Shown here: positions 9,759 through 17,435 of the stretch, piece after piece
How the letters are laid out: the number at the start of each line of letters is the position of its first letter
Numbering within the stretch: the first letter of the stretch is position 1
NCBI GenBank assembly: GCA_963819715.1
Contig: CAWFXE010000002.1
Location: forward strand, 434,001 to 498,000
DNA: 64,000 nucleotides
Direction of reading: 5' to 3'
Origin: DASUPK01 sp963819715
GTDB lineage: Bacteria; Actinomycetota; Thermoleophilia; Solirubrobacterales; 70-9
Made by a program: the position numbers and the translations under genes
The notes under the pieces: generated by a model
Told to the model about the DNA's origin: nothing
What the model saw: only the letters and a program-made list of their open reading frames with translations
Database searches by the model: none

Positions 9759-10124
9759 TCAGGCCTCGTCTTCGGGAATCCCCTCGAGCCGGGCCCGCGC
9801 CTTGCGGACGGCGAAGGTGGAGGTCCCGCACGCCTTTGCGATTCGGTTGTCCTCGCGGTCCGGGTCGCGCTTGATCTCGAACTCGATCCGCGCGTGGGAG
9901 CGGATCTGCAGGCGCTTCTGGTTGGGCATGTCCTGGTCGAGGCCCTCGAGGCTCGCGTCACCTGCCATGTCGCGGCGACAGGAGAGGCAGTACAGCTCGC
10001 CCTCCTCGTTGCTCCAAGTCGTGGGCAGGCCGGTATCGACGACGTCGGGAGCGAAGGAGACCGTCACCTCGCAGCGCGAACAGGTCCAGGTGTTGGGCGC
10101 CGTGGAGGCGGAGTTCGACACCAA
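9759..10124 (-). CDS. Zinc-finger protein with C-terminal helical domain
   Basis: A 121-residue soluble protein. Residues 15-49 hold a CxxC...CxxC zinc site (CSRC, CLSC). Residues 66-115 are a charged helical region ending in IAKACGTSTFAVRKARARL, which reads like a helix-turn-helix. A nucleic-acid-binding regulatory role is plausible but unproven; I do not recognise a named family. The start is TTG followed directly by GTG, and either could be used. It lies 26 nt after the ThDP-enzyme gene, in the same direction. Confidence 0.75.
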   Translation of the reverse strand: MVSNSASTAPNTWTCSRCEVTVSFAPDVVDTGLPTTWSNEEGELYCLSCRRDMAGDASLEGLDQDMPNQKRLQIRSHARIEFEIKRDPDREDNRIAKACGTSTFAVRKARARLEGIPEDEA

Positions 10125-10150
10125 CCCAGTGTACGGATGGGTCAGGCGGC

Positions 10151-11791
10151 CTACGCCAGGTTCGCCCGGCGCGGGTAGACGACCTCGGGGTCTGTGAGGA
10201 CGTTGACCAGCGCCGGCTTGCCCGAGGCGAAGGCGCGGTCGAGCGCGGGCCGCAGCTCGTCCGGCGAGCGGACCAGCTCGCCGTGGCAGCCGAGGGCGGA
10301 GACCACTTCGTCGTAGCGGGTCTCGGGCCGAAGCTCGGCGGCGAGGCTGTACCCGTAGAGGAACTTCATGGGGTGATGCTCCAAGGCCCAGATGCCGTTG
10401 TTGCCCATCACGGCCACGACCGGCAGGTTGTGGCGGGCCATCGTGTCGAATTCCATCCCGGAGAAGCCGAAGGCCCCGTCGCCGAGCAAGAGGCAGACCT
10501 GGCGCTCGGGATGGGCGAGCTTCGCCCCGATTGCCTGGCCGGGACCGGCGCCGAGACAGCCATAGGGACCCGGGTCCATCCAGGTGCCGGGCTCCCAGGT
10601 CTCCCAGACGCGGCCCGCGAAGCTGACGAAGTCGCCACCATCGCCGACCACGATCGCATCGCGCTCGAGGAAGTTGCCGAGCTCCTTGTAGATCCGCATC
10701 GGGTGCAGCGGTGAGCGCGAGTCGTCGAGCATCTCCTGCTCCGTGGCGCGCTTCTCGAGCTCAGCACGGCGGAGCTCCTCGACCCAGGCGGAGGTCCGTT
10801 TCGGGTTCCCGCTTCCGGACTGGCGGATCGCACTCAGCGTCGCACCGATGTCGCCGGCGAGGGCGAGGTCGGGCACCCGGGTCTTCTCCAGCTTCGACGG
10901 GGCGAAGTCGAGCTGGATGAGCGTCGCCTCCTCCTCGATCGAGGCGCCGAAGCCGAGCCGGAAGTCCAGGGGGACGCCGATCACCAGGCAGACGTCGCAG
11001 CCGCCCAGGCCCGCGCTCCGCGCACGGGAGAAGTAGAGCTCGTGGTCCGGCGGGAGGCAGCCGCGACCGAGGCCATTGAGGAAGACCGGGATGCCTAGGG
11101 ACTCGGCCAGCTCGCGCAGCTCGGTCTCCGCCCGCGCCCAGTAGAGGTTGGAGCCGGCCATGATCGCCGGCCGCTCGGCCTCGGAGAGCAACTTGGCGGC
11201 GCGCTCGCCGCCGTCGGCGGGAATGGCGGACAGAGCGGGCGGGTCCGGGATCACGCAGTCGGCCTCCGAGAAAACGACGTCCAGCGGATAGTCGACGAAG
11301 GTCGGTCCGAGGGGCAAGGTCGCGGCGGTATCGATCGCTTCGGCGGTGGTACGGGCGATCTTCGCGGGGTCCTTGACGGTCTGAGCCGACTTGACGAGCG
11401 GCGAGACGAAGGGCAGGTGATCTATCTCCTGGAGCGATCCCATCCCCCACCTCATCTCGGGCGCCCGTCCGGCGAGGGTCACGAGCGGCACGCCGTCGGC
11501 CTGGGCTGAAGCGATCGCGCTCATGCCGTTGGTGACTCCGCAGCCGGCCGTCAGCGCGCAAACCCCCGGCTCCCGGGTCGCCTTCGCCCAGCCAATCGCG
11601 GCGAAGGCAGCCGACTGCTCGTGGCGCGTGTCCACCACCTCTATGCCTTCTTCTTTGCAGCCGTCGTAGATGGAGAAGAGGTGGCCGCCCGAGAGCGTGA
11701 AGAGCTTGCTCGCGCCCCGGCTCTTCATCGCCTGGGCGACGAGCCGGCCGCCGTGCACCGCCGTCCCAGTTTCGGCCTGCTCGGTCGCCAT
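10151..11791 (-). CDS. ThDP-dependent acetolactate synthase-like protein (IlvG family)
   Basis: A three-domain thiamine-diphosphate enzyme of 546 residues. The catalytic Glu is E58 in DTRHEQSAAF. The C-terminal ThDP/Mg motif runs from GDGAFGFSGMEFD to MGNNG. TLSGGHLFSIYDG and RWGMGSLQEIDH match what I recall of the mycobacterial IlvG-type proteins, which resemble acetolactate synthase large subunits; 2-hydroxyacyl-CoA lyase or oxalyl-CoA decarboxylase relatives are the alternative. No small subunit, ilvC or other branched-chain gene is nearby, so a catabolic or accessory carboligase or lyase role is equally possible. Confidence 0.88.
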   Translation of the reverse strand: MATEQAETGTAVHGGRLVAQAMKSRGASKLFTLSGGHLFSIYDGCKEEGIEVVDTRHEQSAAFAAIGWAKATREPGVCALTAGCGVTNGMSAIASAQADGVPLVTLAGRAPEMRWGMGSLQEIDHLPFVSPLVKSAQTVKDPAKIARTTAEAIDTAATLPLGPTFVDYPLDVVFSEADCVIPDPPALSAIPADGGERAAKLLSEAERPAIMAGSNLYWARAETELRELAESLGIPVFLNGLGRGCLPPDHELYFSRARSAGLGGCDVCLVIGVPLDFRLGFGASIEEEATLIQLDFAPSKLEKTRVPDLALAGDIGATLSAIRQSGSGNPKRTSAWVEELRRAELEKRATEQEMLDDSRSPLHPMRIYKELGNFLERDAIVVGDGGDFVSFAGRVWETWEPGTWMDPGPYGCLGAGPGQAIGAKLAHPERQVCLLLGDGAFGFSGMEFDTMARHNLPVVAVMGNNGIWALEHHPMKFLYGYSLAAELRPETRYDEVVSALGCHGELVRSPDELRPALDRAFASGKPALVNVLTDPEVVYPRRANLA

Positions 11792-11802
11792 CCCGGCCGA
11801 GA

Positions 11803-12546
11803 CTACAGCGCGTCCAGCTCGCGGCGCGCGGCGTGCGCTTCGAGCTCGGCCTGATGAACCCGGGCCTCGCCTTCCTCCACCTTCACCCTGGCTCGCTCCA
11901 GGGACGCACGCTCGCGCTCGAGCTTCTTCTCGGCCGATGCCAAATTGCGCTCGGCTGCCTGGCGGGCGCGGCGCTCGGCTGCCTCGCGCTTCTTGGCGTC
12001 CTTGCGAGTCGATCGCGGCGCCGGGCCGGCTGTACCGATCATGCCCACAGAAGCGGAGCGCTGCTCGCGTGTGAGCCTGCTCCGCGCGATCGCATCGGCG
12101 ACCTCCGGGTCTCCGGCTGCCGCCTGCAGCGTCTCCCCGACCCGCGTGAGGATCTGCGCCCCGACGCCGTGCTCGCGGCCGATCGTCCCAGCCGCCCGGG
12201 TGAGCGAGTCGATCGCCCGCTGCTCCTGCTGTGCCGCGGTGCGCAGCTTGTCCGGGTCTGGTGAGCCGGCCAGCATCTCCTCCTGGGCCGCTCGAAGCTC
12301 CCGGCCCAACTCGAGCAACTCCGAGACCTCATCCGCCTTGCGCAGGGAGAGCTGGTTCACGAGCCACGCAGCGCGGCTCGGCTTCTTCAATCCCTTCACC
12401 CAGTCCGCGGCGGCCGATCTGCCCAGCTCCTTCGCGAGCGCGTTCCGGCCCGCGGTGAAGTCCTCGAGCGGCCCCTGGTAGAGCTCATCCAGCTCCGTGG
12501 AGGGAACCTGCTTCGGCGGCCTCAGCGGATTCGAATCAGGTGCCAT
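11803..12546 (-). CDS. Hypothetical coiled-coil protein
   Basis: A 247-residue, mainly helical, highly charged protein. The N-terminal half has a conserved-looking DFTAGRNALAKELG...WVKGLKKPSRAAWLVNQL segment. The last 80 residues are a long Arg/Glu/Ala coiled coil (KKREAAERRARQAAERN onward). No signal peptide or membrane segment is seen. I do not recognise a characterised family. The ORF is open to 12594, but the ATG at 12546 is more likely; no good ribosome site is visible. The gap 12595-12708 holds no gene. Confidence 0.7.
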   Translation of the reverse strand: MAPDSNPLRPPKQVPSTELDELYQGPLEDFTAGRNALAKELGRSAAADWVKGLKKPSRAAWLVNQLSLRKADEVSELLELGRELRAAQEEMLAGSPDPDKLRTAAQQEQRAIDSLTRAAGTIGREHGVGAQILTRVGETLQAAAGDPEVADAIARSRLTREQRSASVGMIGTAGPAPRSTRKDAKKREAAERRARQAAERNLASAEKKLERERASLERARVKVEEGEARVHQAELEAHAARRELDAL

Positions 12547-12708
12547 GCCTGCATTGTTAATTACCGAATTGCGAGGTAGCGACAGGCCCGGCAAGTAACC
12601 GATAGTCGTCGGGCGGCCGGGGGACTGAGGATGTAGGGGTTTGTGGGTCGCCGCCTCCCGGATGGGCGGCGGCCCACTGACTTTGGCAACCCGGGCGCGC
12701 TCTTGGAT

Positions 12709-14406
12709 CTAGGACCCGGGCAGCGTGTGCGTGCTGCCGAGACCGCGCTCCTGGCTCGTGCCGGCGCGCCCGACACCGGGGCCCGGTCGAGCGCGGCGAC
12801 CGAGGCCGTCACCGGGCACAGGCGCACGCCCCAGCCCGCCCACGACGGGATCGCCCAGCGGGTCGTTGACGTCGGCGCCGGGCCCGGTCGGCAACGCGAC
12901 GGGCACGAGCGGGGCGTACAGCTCCACCCTGCGGTCGTAGCCGCGGATCTCGCGAACGCCGCGGGACTCGACCTCGATGGTCTCCGACAGAAGCGCGCGG
13001 GTATCGGCGGTGATCAGCACGGGATCGCCGGTCTCCCGCGTCTCGGCCTCGACACGCGAGCACAGGTTGACGGCGTCCCCGATGACGCTGAACGAGAGCC
13101 GGCCGGCGCCGCCGATCGCCCCTGCGACGACCTTGCCCGTGTTGACGCCGATGCCGACCTCAAAGCCCCCGGGCTTGCGGCTGTTGATCGTGCGCGCCAG
13201 CTCCACCGCGCACTGCACGGCGCGATCGGCGTGCTGGGGAACCTGCTCGGGGGCGCCGAACACCGCAAGCACGGCGTCGCCGATGAACTGGTCGATGTGC
13301 CCGCGATGCTGGGCGACGATCGGGACGATGCATTCGAAGAGCTCATTCAGCCGCGCGACCACCTCGGGCGCCGCGGCTTCGGCGGCAGCCGTAGTGAAGT
13401 CGCGGACGTCGCAGAAGACGAGCGAGACCTCGACCTCCTGCCCGTGCGGCTCGAAGTCCTCGTTGATCAGGTGCGCGGCGACCTCCTCGTCGAGGTAGGT
13501 GCCGAACGCCTCGCGGAGCCGCTCGCGCTCGGCAAGCCCATCGACCATCTGATTGAAGGCGGTGGAGAGCTCGCCAAACTCATCCGACGTCGTGACCGGT
13601 ACGTGCTCGTCGAAGCGGCCCTGGCGGATCCGCTCGGTCGCCGCCTCGAGATCCTCGATCGGCCGGAGAATCGAGCGGGAGAGCAGCACGGTGAGCTCGA
13701 AGCTGACGGTGAAGGAGACGAACAGCGCGATCAGCACGTTGATGCCGAGAGCGTCGGCCCCGCCTCCGTCGGAGGTGAGCGCGGCGACGGCCAGACCCGT
13801 GATCACGTTGATCAGCGGCAGCGAGCCGAGCAGCTTTACGCGCAGCGGCACGACCGGGCGGTCGATTCGCACCGGCATGTCGAGCGCATCGTTGATGTCG
13901 AAGAGAATCGGCCGCATCGCGAGCTCGAGAGCGAGGTAATGAAGCGTCGCGGCGTAGGCGACGGTCAGCAGCGCAGCGAAGGTGATCGGGAAGAAGGCCA
14001 GCCAGCTCAGCCCGAGCACCGCCATAGAGGCGATCACCGCGGCGATCGTCACCAGCACCGGCACCAGGCCATCCCGCCGGACCAGCTGCATCGGCATGTT
14101 CACCGCCAGGTGCCAGGCGTTCGCCGTCTGCTCCGAGGAGCGGGCCCCTCCTATCCAGGCCTTCAACGGCCGCAGCCGCCTGAGCACCCGCACCAGCACG
14201 TAGGCGATGCCGACGGCGGAGAGCGCCAGCGTGATCCCGAGGACCTTGAGGAACTCGTGGCTGGAGAGGTCGTAGTAGAAGCTGAACAGGGCGACGGCGC
14301 CCGTCGCGATCAGGAACGCGGATTGGAGCTCCAGCGTTATGAAGACGCCCGGGTAATGGCGCCCGAGCTTCCGGTACATCCAGGTGAGGGGATGGGGATG
14401 GGACAT
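12709..14406 (-). CDS. Membrane class III adenylate/guanylate cyclase with HAMP domain
   Basis: A 565-residue signalling enzyme that should make cAMP or cGMP. About six membrane helices fill residues 20-240, a HAMP linker lies near 243-295 (SRSILRPIEDLEAATERI), and the catalytic domain spans 325-500. Metal-binding aspartates are D333 and D336 in FCDVRDFT, with the conserved GDAVLAVFG loop at 377-384 and VIGDAVNLCSRVE at 441-453. A Gly/Pro-rich tail of about 65 residues ends the protein. The membrane part lacks a recognisable extracellular sensor, so the signal is unknown. Confidence 0.92.
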   Translation of the reverse strand: MSHPHPLTWMYRKLGRHYPGVFITLELQSAFLIATGAVALFSFYYDLSSHEFLKVLGITLALSAVGIAYVLVRVLRRLRPLKAWIGGARSSEQTANAWHLAVNMPMQLVRRDGLVPVLVTIAAVIASMAVLGLSWLAFFPITFAALLTVAYAATLHYLALELAMRPILFDINDALDMPVRIDRPVVPLRVKLLGSLPLINVITGLAVAALTSDGGGADALGINVLIALFVSFTVSFELTVLLSRSILRPIEDLEAATERIRQGRFDEHVPVTTSDEFGELSTAFNQMVDGLAERERLREAFGTYLDEEVAAHLINEDFEPHGQEVEVSLVFCDVRDFTTAAAEAAAPEVVARLNELFECIVPIVAQHRGHIDQFIGDAVLAVFGAPEQVPQHADRAVQCAVELARTINSRKPGGFEVGIGVNTGKVVAGAIGGAGRLSFSVIGDAVNLCSRVEAETRETGDPVLITADTRALLSETIEVESRGVREIRGYDRRVELYAPLVPVALPTGPGADVNDPLGDPVVGGLGRAPVPGDGLGRRARPGPGVGRAGTSQERGLGSTHTLPGS

Positions 14407-14426
14407 GGTCAGCCCCAGATTGTCCC

Positions 14427-15074
14427 CTACAGCGCGGCGATGGCCTCCGCGATGGGTGTTTCGCCGCCCAGCAGGTCGAAACCCTTGCCGATCGTGTTGT
14501 CGGCGTTCAGCACCTCGGCGATGACGGCGGCGACGTCGTCACGCGTGACCGAGCCGGAGCCGCCGCCATCCACGCTCACCTTCCCGGTGCCGGGGTCGTC
14601 GGTCAGCCTGCCCGGGCGCACGATCGTGTAGTCGAGACCGCTCTCGGCCACGAACTTGTCCGCATCGGCCTTGGCCTCGTAGTACGGCTTCATCTCCTTC
14701 GACCAGCGCTCCGGATGGTTGGCGCCGATCGCGCTGACGATCACGAAGCGGCTGATCTCGTTGGCGATCGCCGCATCGACGGACTTGACCGCGCCGCCAT
14801 AGTCGACGGTGAGCTTGCGGGCAGGTCCACTGCCCGGTCCTGCGCCGGCGGCGAAGACCACCGCCTCGGCGCCGGCAAAGGCATCGTCGATGTCGTCGAT
14901 GTTCTCGATGTCGAGAACGATCGGCTCGGCGCCGATCTCCTCGAGGTCATCGGCCTGCTCGGTCTTGCGGATGATCCCCCGCGGGCTGTCGCCGCGCTCG
15001 GCGAGGATCTTCGAGAGCCGCATGGCGATCTGGCCGTGGCCTCCGACGATGACGACGTTCACGGGGCCGACCAT
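14427..15074 (-). CDS. NAD(P)-binding protein, atypical SDR (YwnB-like)
   Basis: A 215-residue Rossmann protein. The dinucleotide site is VIVGGHGQIA at the N-terminus. The FVIVSAIGA strand and the YYEAKADADKFVAESGLDYTIVRPG region match atypical short-chain dehydrogenases of the NmrA/YwnB type, which often sense or reduce flavin or NAD(P). The ORF is open through the tRNA upstream, which cannot be coding, so the ATG at 15074 is used. It may be co-transcribed with the cyclase, 20 nt downstream. Confidence 0.88.
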   Translation of the reverse strand: MVGPVNVVIVGGHGQIAMRLSKILAERGDSPRGIIRKTEQADDLEEIGAEPIVLDIENIDDIDDAFAGAEAVVFAAGAGPGSGPARKLTVDYGGAVKSVDAAIANEISRFVIVSAIGANHPERWSKEMKPYYEAKADADKFVAESGLDYTIVRPGRLTDDPGTGKVSVDGGGSGSVTRDDVAAVIAEVLNADNTIGKGFDLLGGETPIAEAIAAL

Positions 15075-15112
15075 ACTCGCCCGACGGGCCAAGATGCGGG
15101 AGTCGCTTTCAG

Positions 15113-15196
15113 TGCCGGGGGTGGGATTCGAACCCACATGCCCCAAAGGGCCACGGATTTTAAGTCCGCTGCCTAGACCAGTTTGGCCACCCCGGC
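15113..15196 (-). tRNA. tRNA-Leu (anticodon UAA)
   Basis: An 84-nt cloverleaf with a long variable arm, as expected for leucine tRNA. The acceptor stem is GCCGGGG/CCCCGGC, the anticodon loop is CTTAAAA with anticodon TAA, and the T-loop is TTCGAAT. The discriminator base is A and CCA is not encoded. Confidence 0.95.
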
Positions 15197-15233
15197 GGGG
15201 GAGCTACAGAGCGCCGAGGCCTGCTCGCCGGCG

Positions 15234-15674
15234 CTAGGCCGAGATGGCGAGCGAGTGGTCCTCGAGCGCCTTGGCTAAGAGGTCCCGCAGCTGATCGCGC
15301 TCGGAGCGGTCGAGCTTGCCGAGCACTTCGTCCTCGAGGGTCTCGAGCTCCCGCTCCGCCTTCTCCAGGGCCTTGTAGCCCTTGGAGGTAATCTCGACGA
15401 TGTGCCGGCGGCGATCCTCCGGATCCCGCGTCCGCGCGATCAGACCCTCATCCTCGAGGCCGTTGAGCAGGATCACGCAGTTGTTGGCGTCCATCATCAT
15501 CGTCTCAGCCAGCTTCTGCTGGGTCGCCCGGCCGGACTCGCGCAGGTACACGAGCGCGACGAACTCCTTGATCTTGATCCCGATCAGCTCCGGCACCGCG
15601 CGGCGATAGATCACCCGCGAGAGGCGCGTCAGCAGGTTCATCGAGCCTGCAACTGATGGAGCTTGCGTATTCAT
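15234..15674 (-). CDS. MarR-family transcriptional regulator
   Basis: A 146-residue winged-helix regulator. The recognition region is ATQQKLAETMMMDANNCVILLNGLEDEGLI, and the wing follows as RTRDPEDRRRHIVEIT; dimerisation helices lie at both ends. The ATG at 15674 has GGGGAGAC just upstream, preferred over 15710. It is divergent from an MFS exporter, the classic arrangement in which MarR represses the pump and itself and is released by a small ligand. An inverted repeat sits in the shared intergenic region. Confidence 0.93.
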   Translation of the reverse strand: MNTQAPSVAGSMNLLTRLSRVIYRRAVPELIGIKIKEFVALVYLRESGRATQQKLAETMMMDANNCVILLNGLEDEGLIARTRDPEDRRRHIVEITSKGYKALEKAERELETLEDEVLGKLDRSERDQLRDLLAKALEDHSLAISA

Positions 15675-15701
15675 GTCTCCCCAATCGTAGCCTGCTTCAT
15701 G

Positions 15702-15743
15702 GATCATCATGCATTGCAGATAATCCTTGATATAGTGATGATC
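15702..15743. promoter_or_regulatory. Candidate MarR operator between marR and the MFS gene
   Basis: GATCATCA (15702-15709) and TGATGATC (15736-15743) are an 8-bp inverted repeat in an AT-rich 74-nt intergenic region, unusual in this GC-rich DNA. It ends 5 nt before the MFS ATG. TATAGT and GATAAT-like hexamers in between could be -10 elements for the two genes. Confidence 0.5.
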
Positions 15744-15748
15744 ACAGT

Positions 15749-17251
15749 ATGGAAGCTACCGCCAAGACCATATCGCGAGATTCCGACCGCCGCAGGTGGA
15801 TCGCTCTCTTCGTCGTCTGCCTCGGGCAGCTGATGATCATCCTCGACACGACGATCGTCAACGTCGCCCTGCCCTCCATCCAGAGCGATCTCCATTTCAG
15901 CCAGTCGAGCCTCACGTGGGTCGTCGACGGGTACCTGATCACCTTCGGCAGCCTGCTCCTGCTCGCCGGCCGCCTCGGTGACCTCTTCGGTCGCAAGCGG
16001 GTCTTCCTGCTCGGCGTCGCCGCCTTCACCGCCGCCTCGATCCTCTGCGGCATCGCCCCGAGCGGCGGCGCACTCGTCGCGGCCCGGTTTCTCCAGGGCG
16101 CGGCGGCGGCTCTCACCTCCGCCGTGATCATCGCGATCATCGCCGTTGAGTTTCCGCAGCCCGGCGACCGGGCCAAGGCGATGAGCCTCTACACCTTCGT
16201 GATCGCCGGCGGGGCCTCACTGGGCCTGCTGCTCGGTGGCGCCCTGACCGAGGCGATCAGCTGGCACTGGATCTTCTTCGTCAACCTGCCGATCGGAGCC
16301 GTCACCTACTTCCTCGGGCGTGCCCTGATCGCCGAGAACGAGGGCCTCGCCGCCGGCGAGAGGATCGACTGGCTCGGCTCGGTGCTGATCACCGCGTCCT
16401 CGATCACCCTGATCTACGCGCTGATCAAGATCCCGGAATGGGGCTGGACCAGCGGGCGGACTCTCGGTCTGGCGGGAGCCTCGGCCCTCCTGCTGGCGGC
16501 CTTCGTCGCGCTCGAGGCGCGGATCTCGAACCCGATCATGCCGCTGCGCGTGCTCGGCCTGCGCAGCCTCGTCACCGCCAACCTCGTTCGCGGTTTCCTG
16601 GTCACCGGCGCCTACTCGACCTTCTTCCTCGGAGCCCTCTACTTCGAGCACGTCCGCGGCATGAGCCCGGTTCAAATCGGCTTGGCCTTCATGGCGATGA
16701 GCCTCTCGCTGGCGACCATGTCCGCCGGTCTCGCCGCCCGCCTGGTCGAGCGTTTCGGTCCGAAGCGGACGCTGGTCGTCGGGATCGCCGGTCCGGTGTT
16801 AGGGCTGCTGCTGTTCTCCCAGATCGGGCAATCGACCCCCTACTTCCCGACGATCTTCGCCTCGCTGGCAATCCTCGGGCTCGGCTTCGGCGCCGCCAAC
16901 CCGCCGCTGATGATGATCGCGATGGAGGATGTGCCCTCGAAGGACGCCGGCCTCGCTTCCGGGACCATCCAGGTCTCGATCCAGCTCTCAGCCGCGATCG
17001 GCCTGGCGGCGCTGGGAACGATCGCCACGGACCGCACCAACGCCCTCCAGTCCGCCGGGGAGGGCGCCACCCAGGCGCTCAGCGACGGCTATCACCTCGC
17101 GTTCCTGATCGCGGCCGGCGCGGCTGCCGTCGGGTTGCTGCTCGCGATCTTCGCCCTGCGCATGCCCAGTGCCCGGGAGATCGCGGACGAGATCGAAGAG
17201 GGCGCCCCGGTTGGGATCGAGGCCCAGCCCGCCGAGCGCCTGGCCGCTTAG
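15749..17251 (+). CDS. MFS drug exporter, DHA2 (EmrB/QacA) family
   Basis: A 500-residue proton-driven exporter with about 14 membrane helices. Helix 1 has LDTTIVNVALP, the DHA2 motif D1; motif A is GRLGDLFGRKR after helix 2; and helix 5 has the GGASLGLLLGGALTE antiporter motif C region. The length is typical. The divergent MarR gene and the shared operator-like repeat suggest inducible expulsion of a toxic compound. The substrate cannot be read from the sequence. Confidence 0.93.
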   Translation: MEATAKTISRDSDRRRWIALFVVCLGQLMIILDTTIVNVALPSIQSDLHFSQSSLTWVVDGYLITFGSLLLLAGRLGDLFGRKRVFLLGVAAFTAASILCGIAPSGGALVAARFLQGAAAALTSAVIIAIIAVEFPQPGDRAKAMSLYTFVIAGGASLGLLLGGALTEAISWHWIFFVNLPIGAVTYFLGRALIAENEGLAAGERIDWLGSVLITASSITLIYALIKIPEWGWTSGRTLGLAGASALLLAAFVALEARISNPIMPLRVLGLRSLVTANLVRGFLVTGAYSTFFLGALYFEHVRGMSPVQIGLAFMAMSLSLATMSAGLAARLVERFGPKRTLVVGIAGPVLGLLLFSQIGQSTPYFPTIFASLAILGLGFGAANPPLMMIAMEDVPSKDAGLASGTIQVSIQLSAAIGLAALGTIATDRTNALQSAGEGATQALSDGYHLAFLIAAGAAAVGLLLAIFALRMPSAREIADEIEEGAPVGIEAQPAERLAA

Positions 17252-17378
17252 ACGAGCCTTAGGGCCGTCCGCGATGATCACGCTGTTGCGGGAGGAGAAA
17301 CCCGCAATTTGCGGGTCAAATGGGTGCCTGATACTCGCATTTCGGGGGCATTAAGCCCCAGGGAGCGCAACAGACCCA

Positions 17379-17388
17379 CTGCTACCGT
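17379..17388 (+). promoter_or_regulatory. Candidate extended -10 promoter of the sigma-factor gene
   Basis: CTGCTACCGT, the third copy of the 10-mer, lies 48 nt before the TTG start of the sigma factor. AAGGAG at 17401-17406 lies between, too far from the TTG for normal use, so the true start codon is uncertain. The surrounding 17252-17435 gap holds no other gene. Confidence 0.45.
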
Positions 17389-17435
17389 GTTCACGGTGGC
17401 AAGGAGAGCTGCTTCGTAATCCCCCCCACCCCGGT

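Noticed and set aside
12643..14631. A 662-residue plus-strand ORF
   Set aside because: It is antisense to the class III cyclase, whose domains are clear; high GC keeps the opposite frame open. The translation is low-complexity Arg/Asp/Glu/Gly.
15075..15146. N-terminal extension of the NAD(P)-binding protein
   Set aside because: It would overlap the tRNA-Leu gene; the Rossmann strand starts right after the ATG at 15074.
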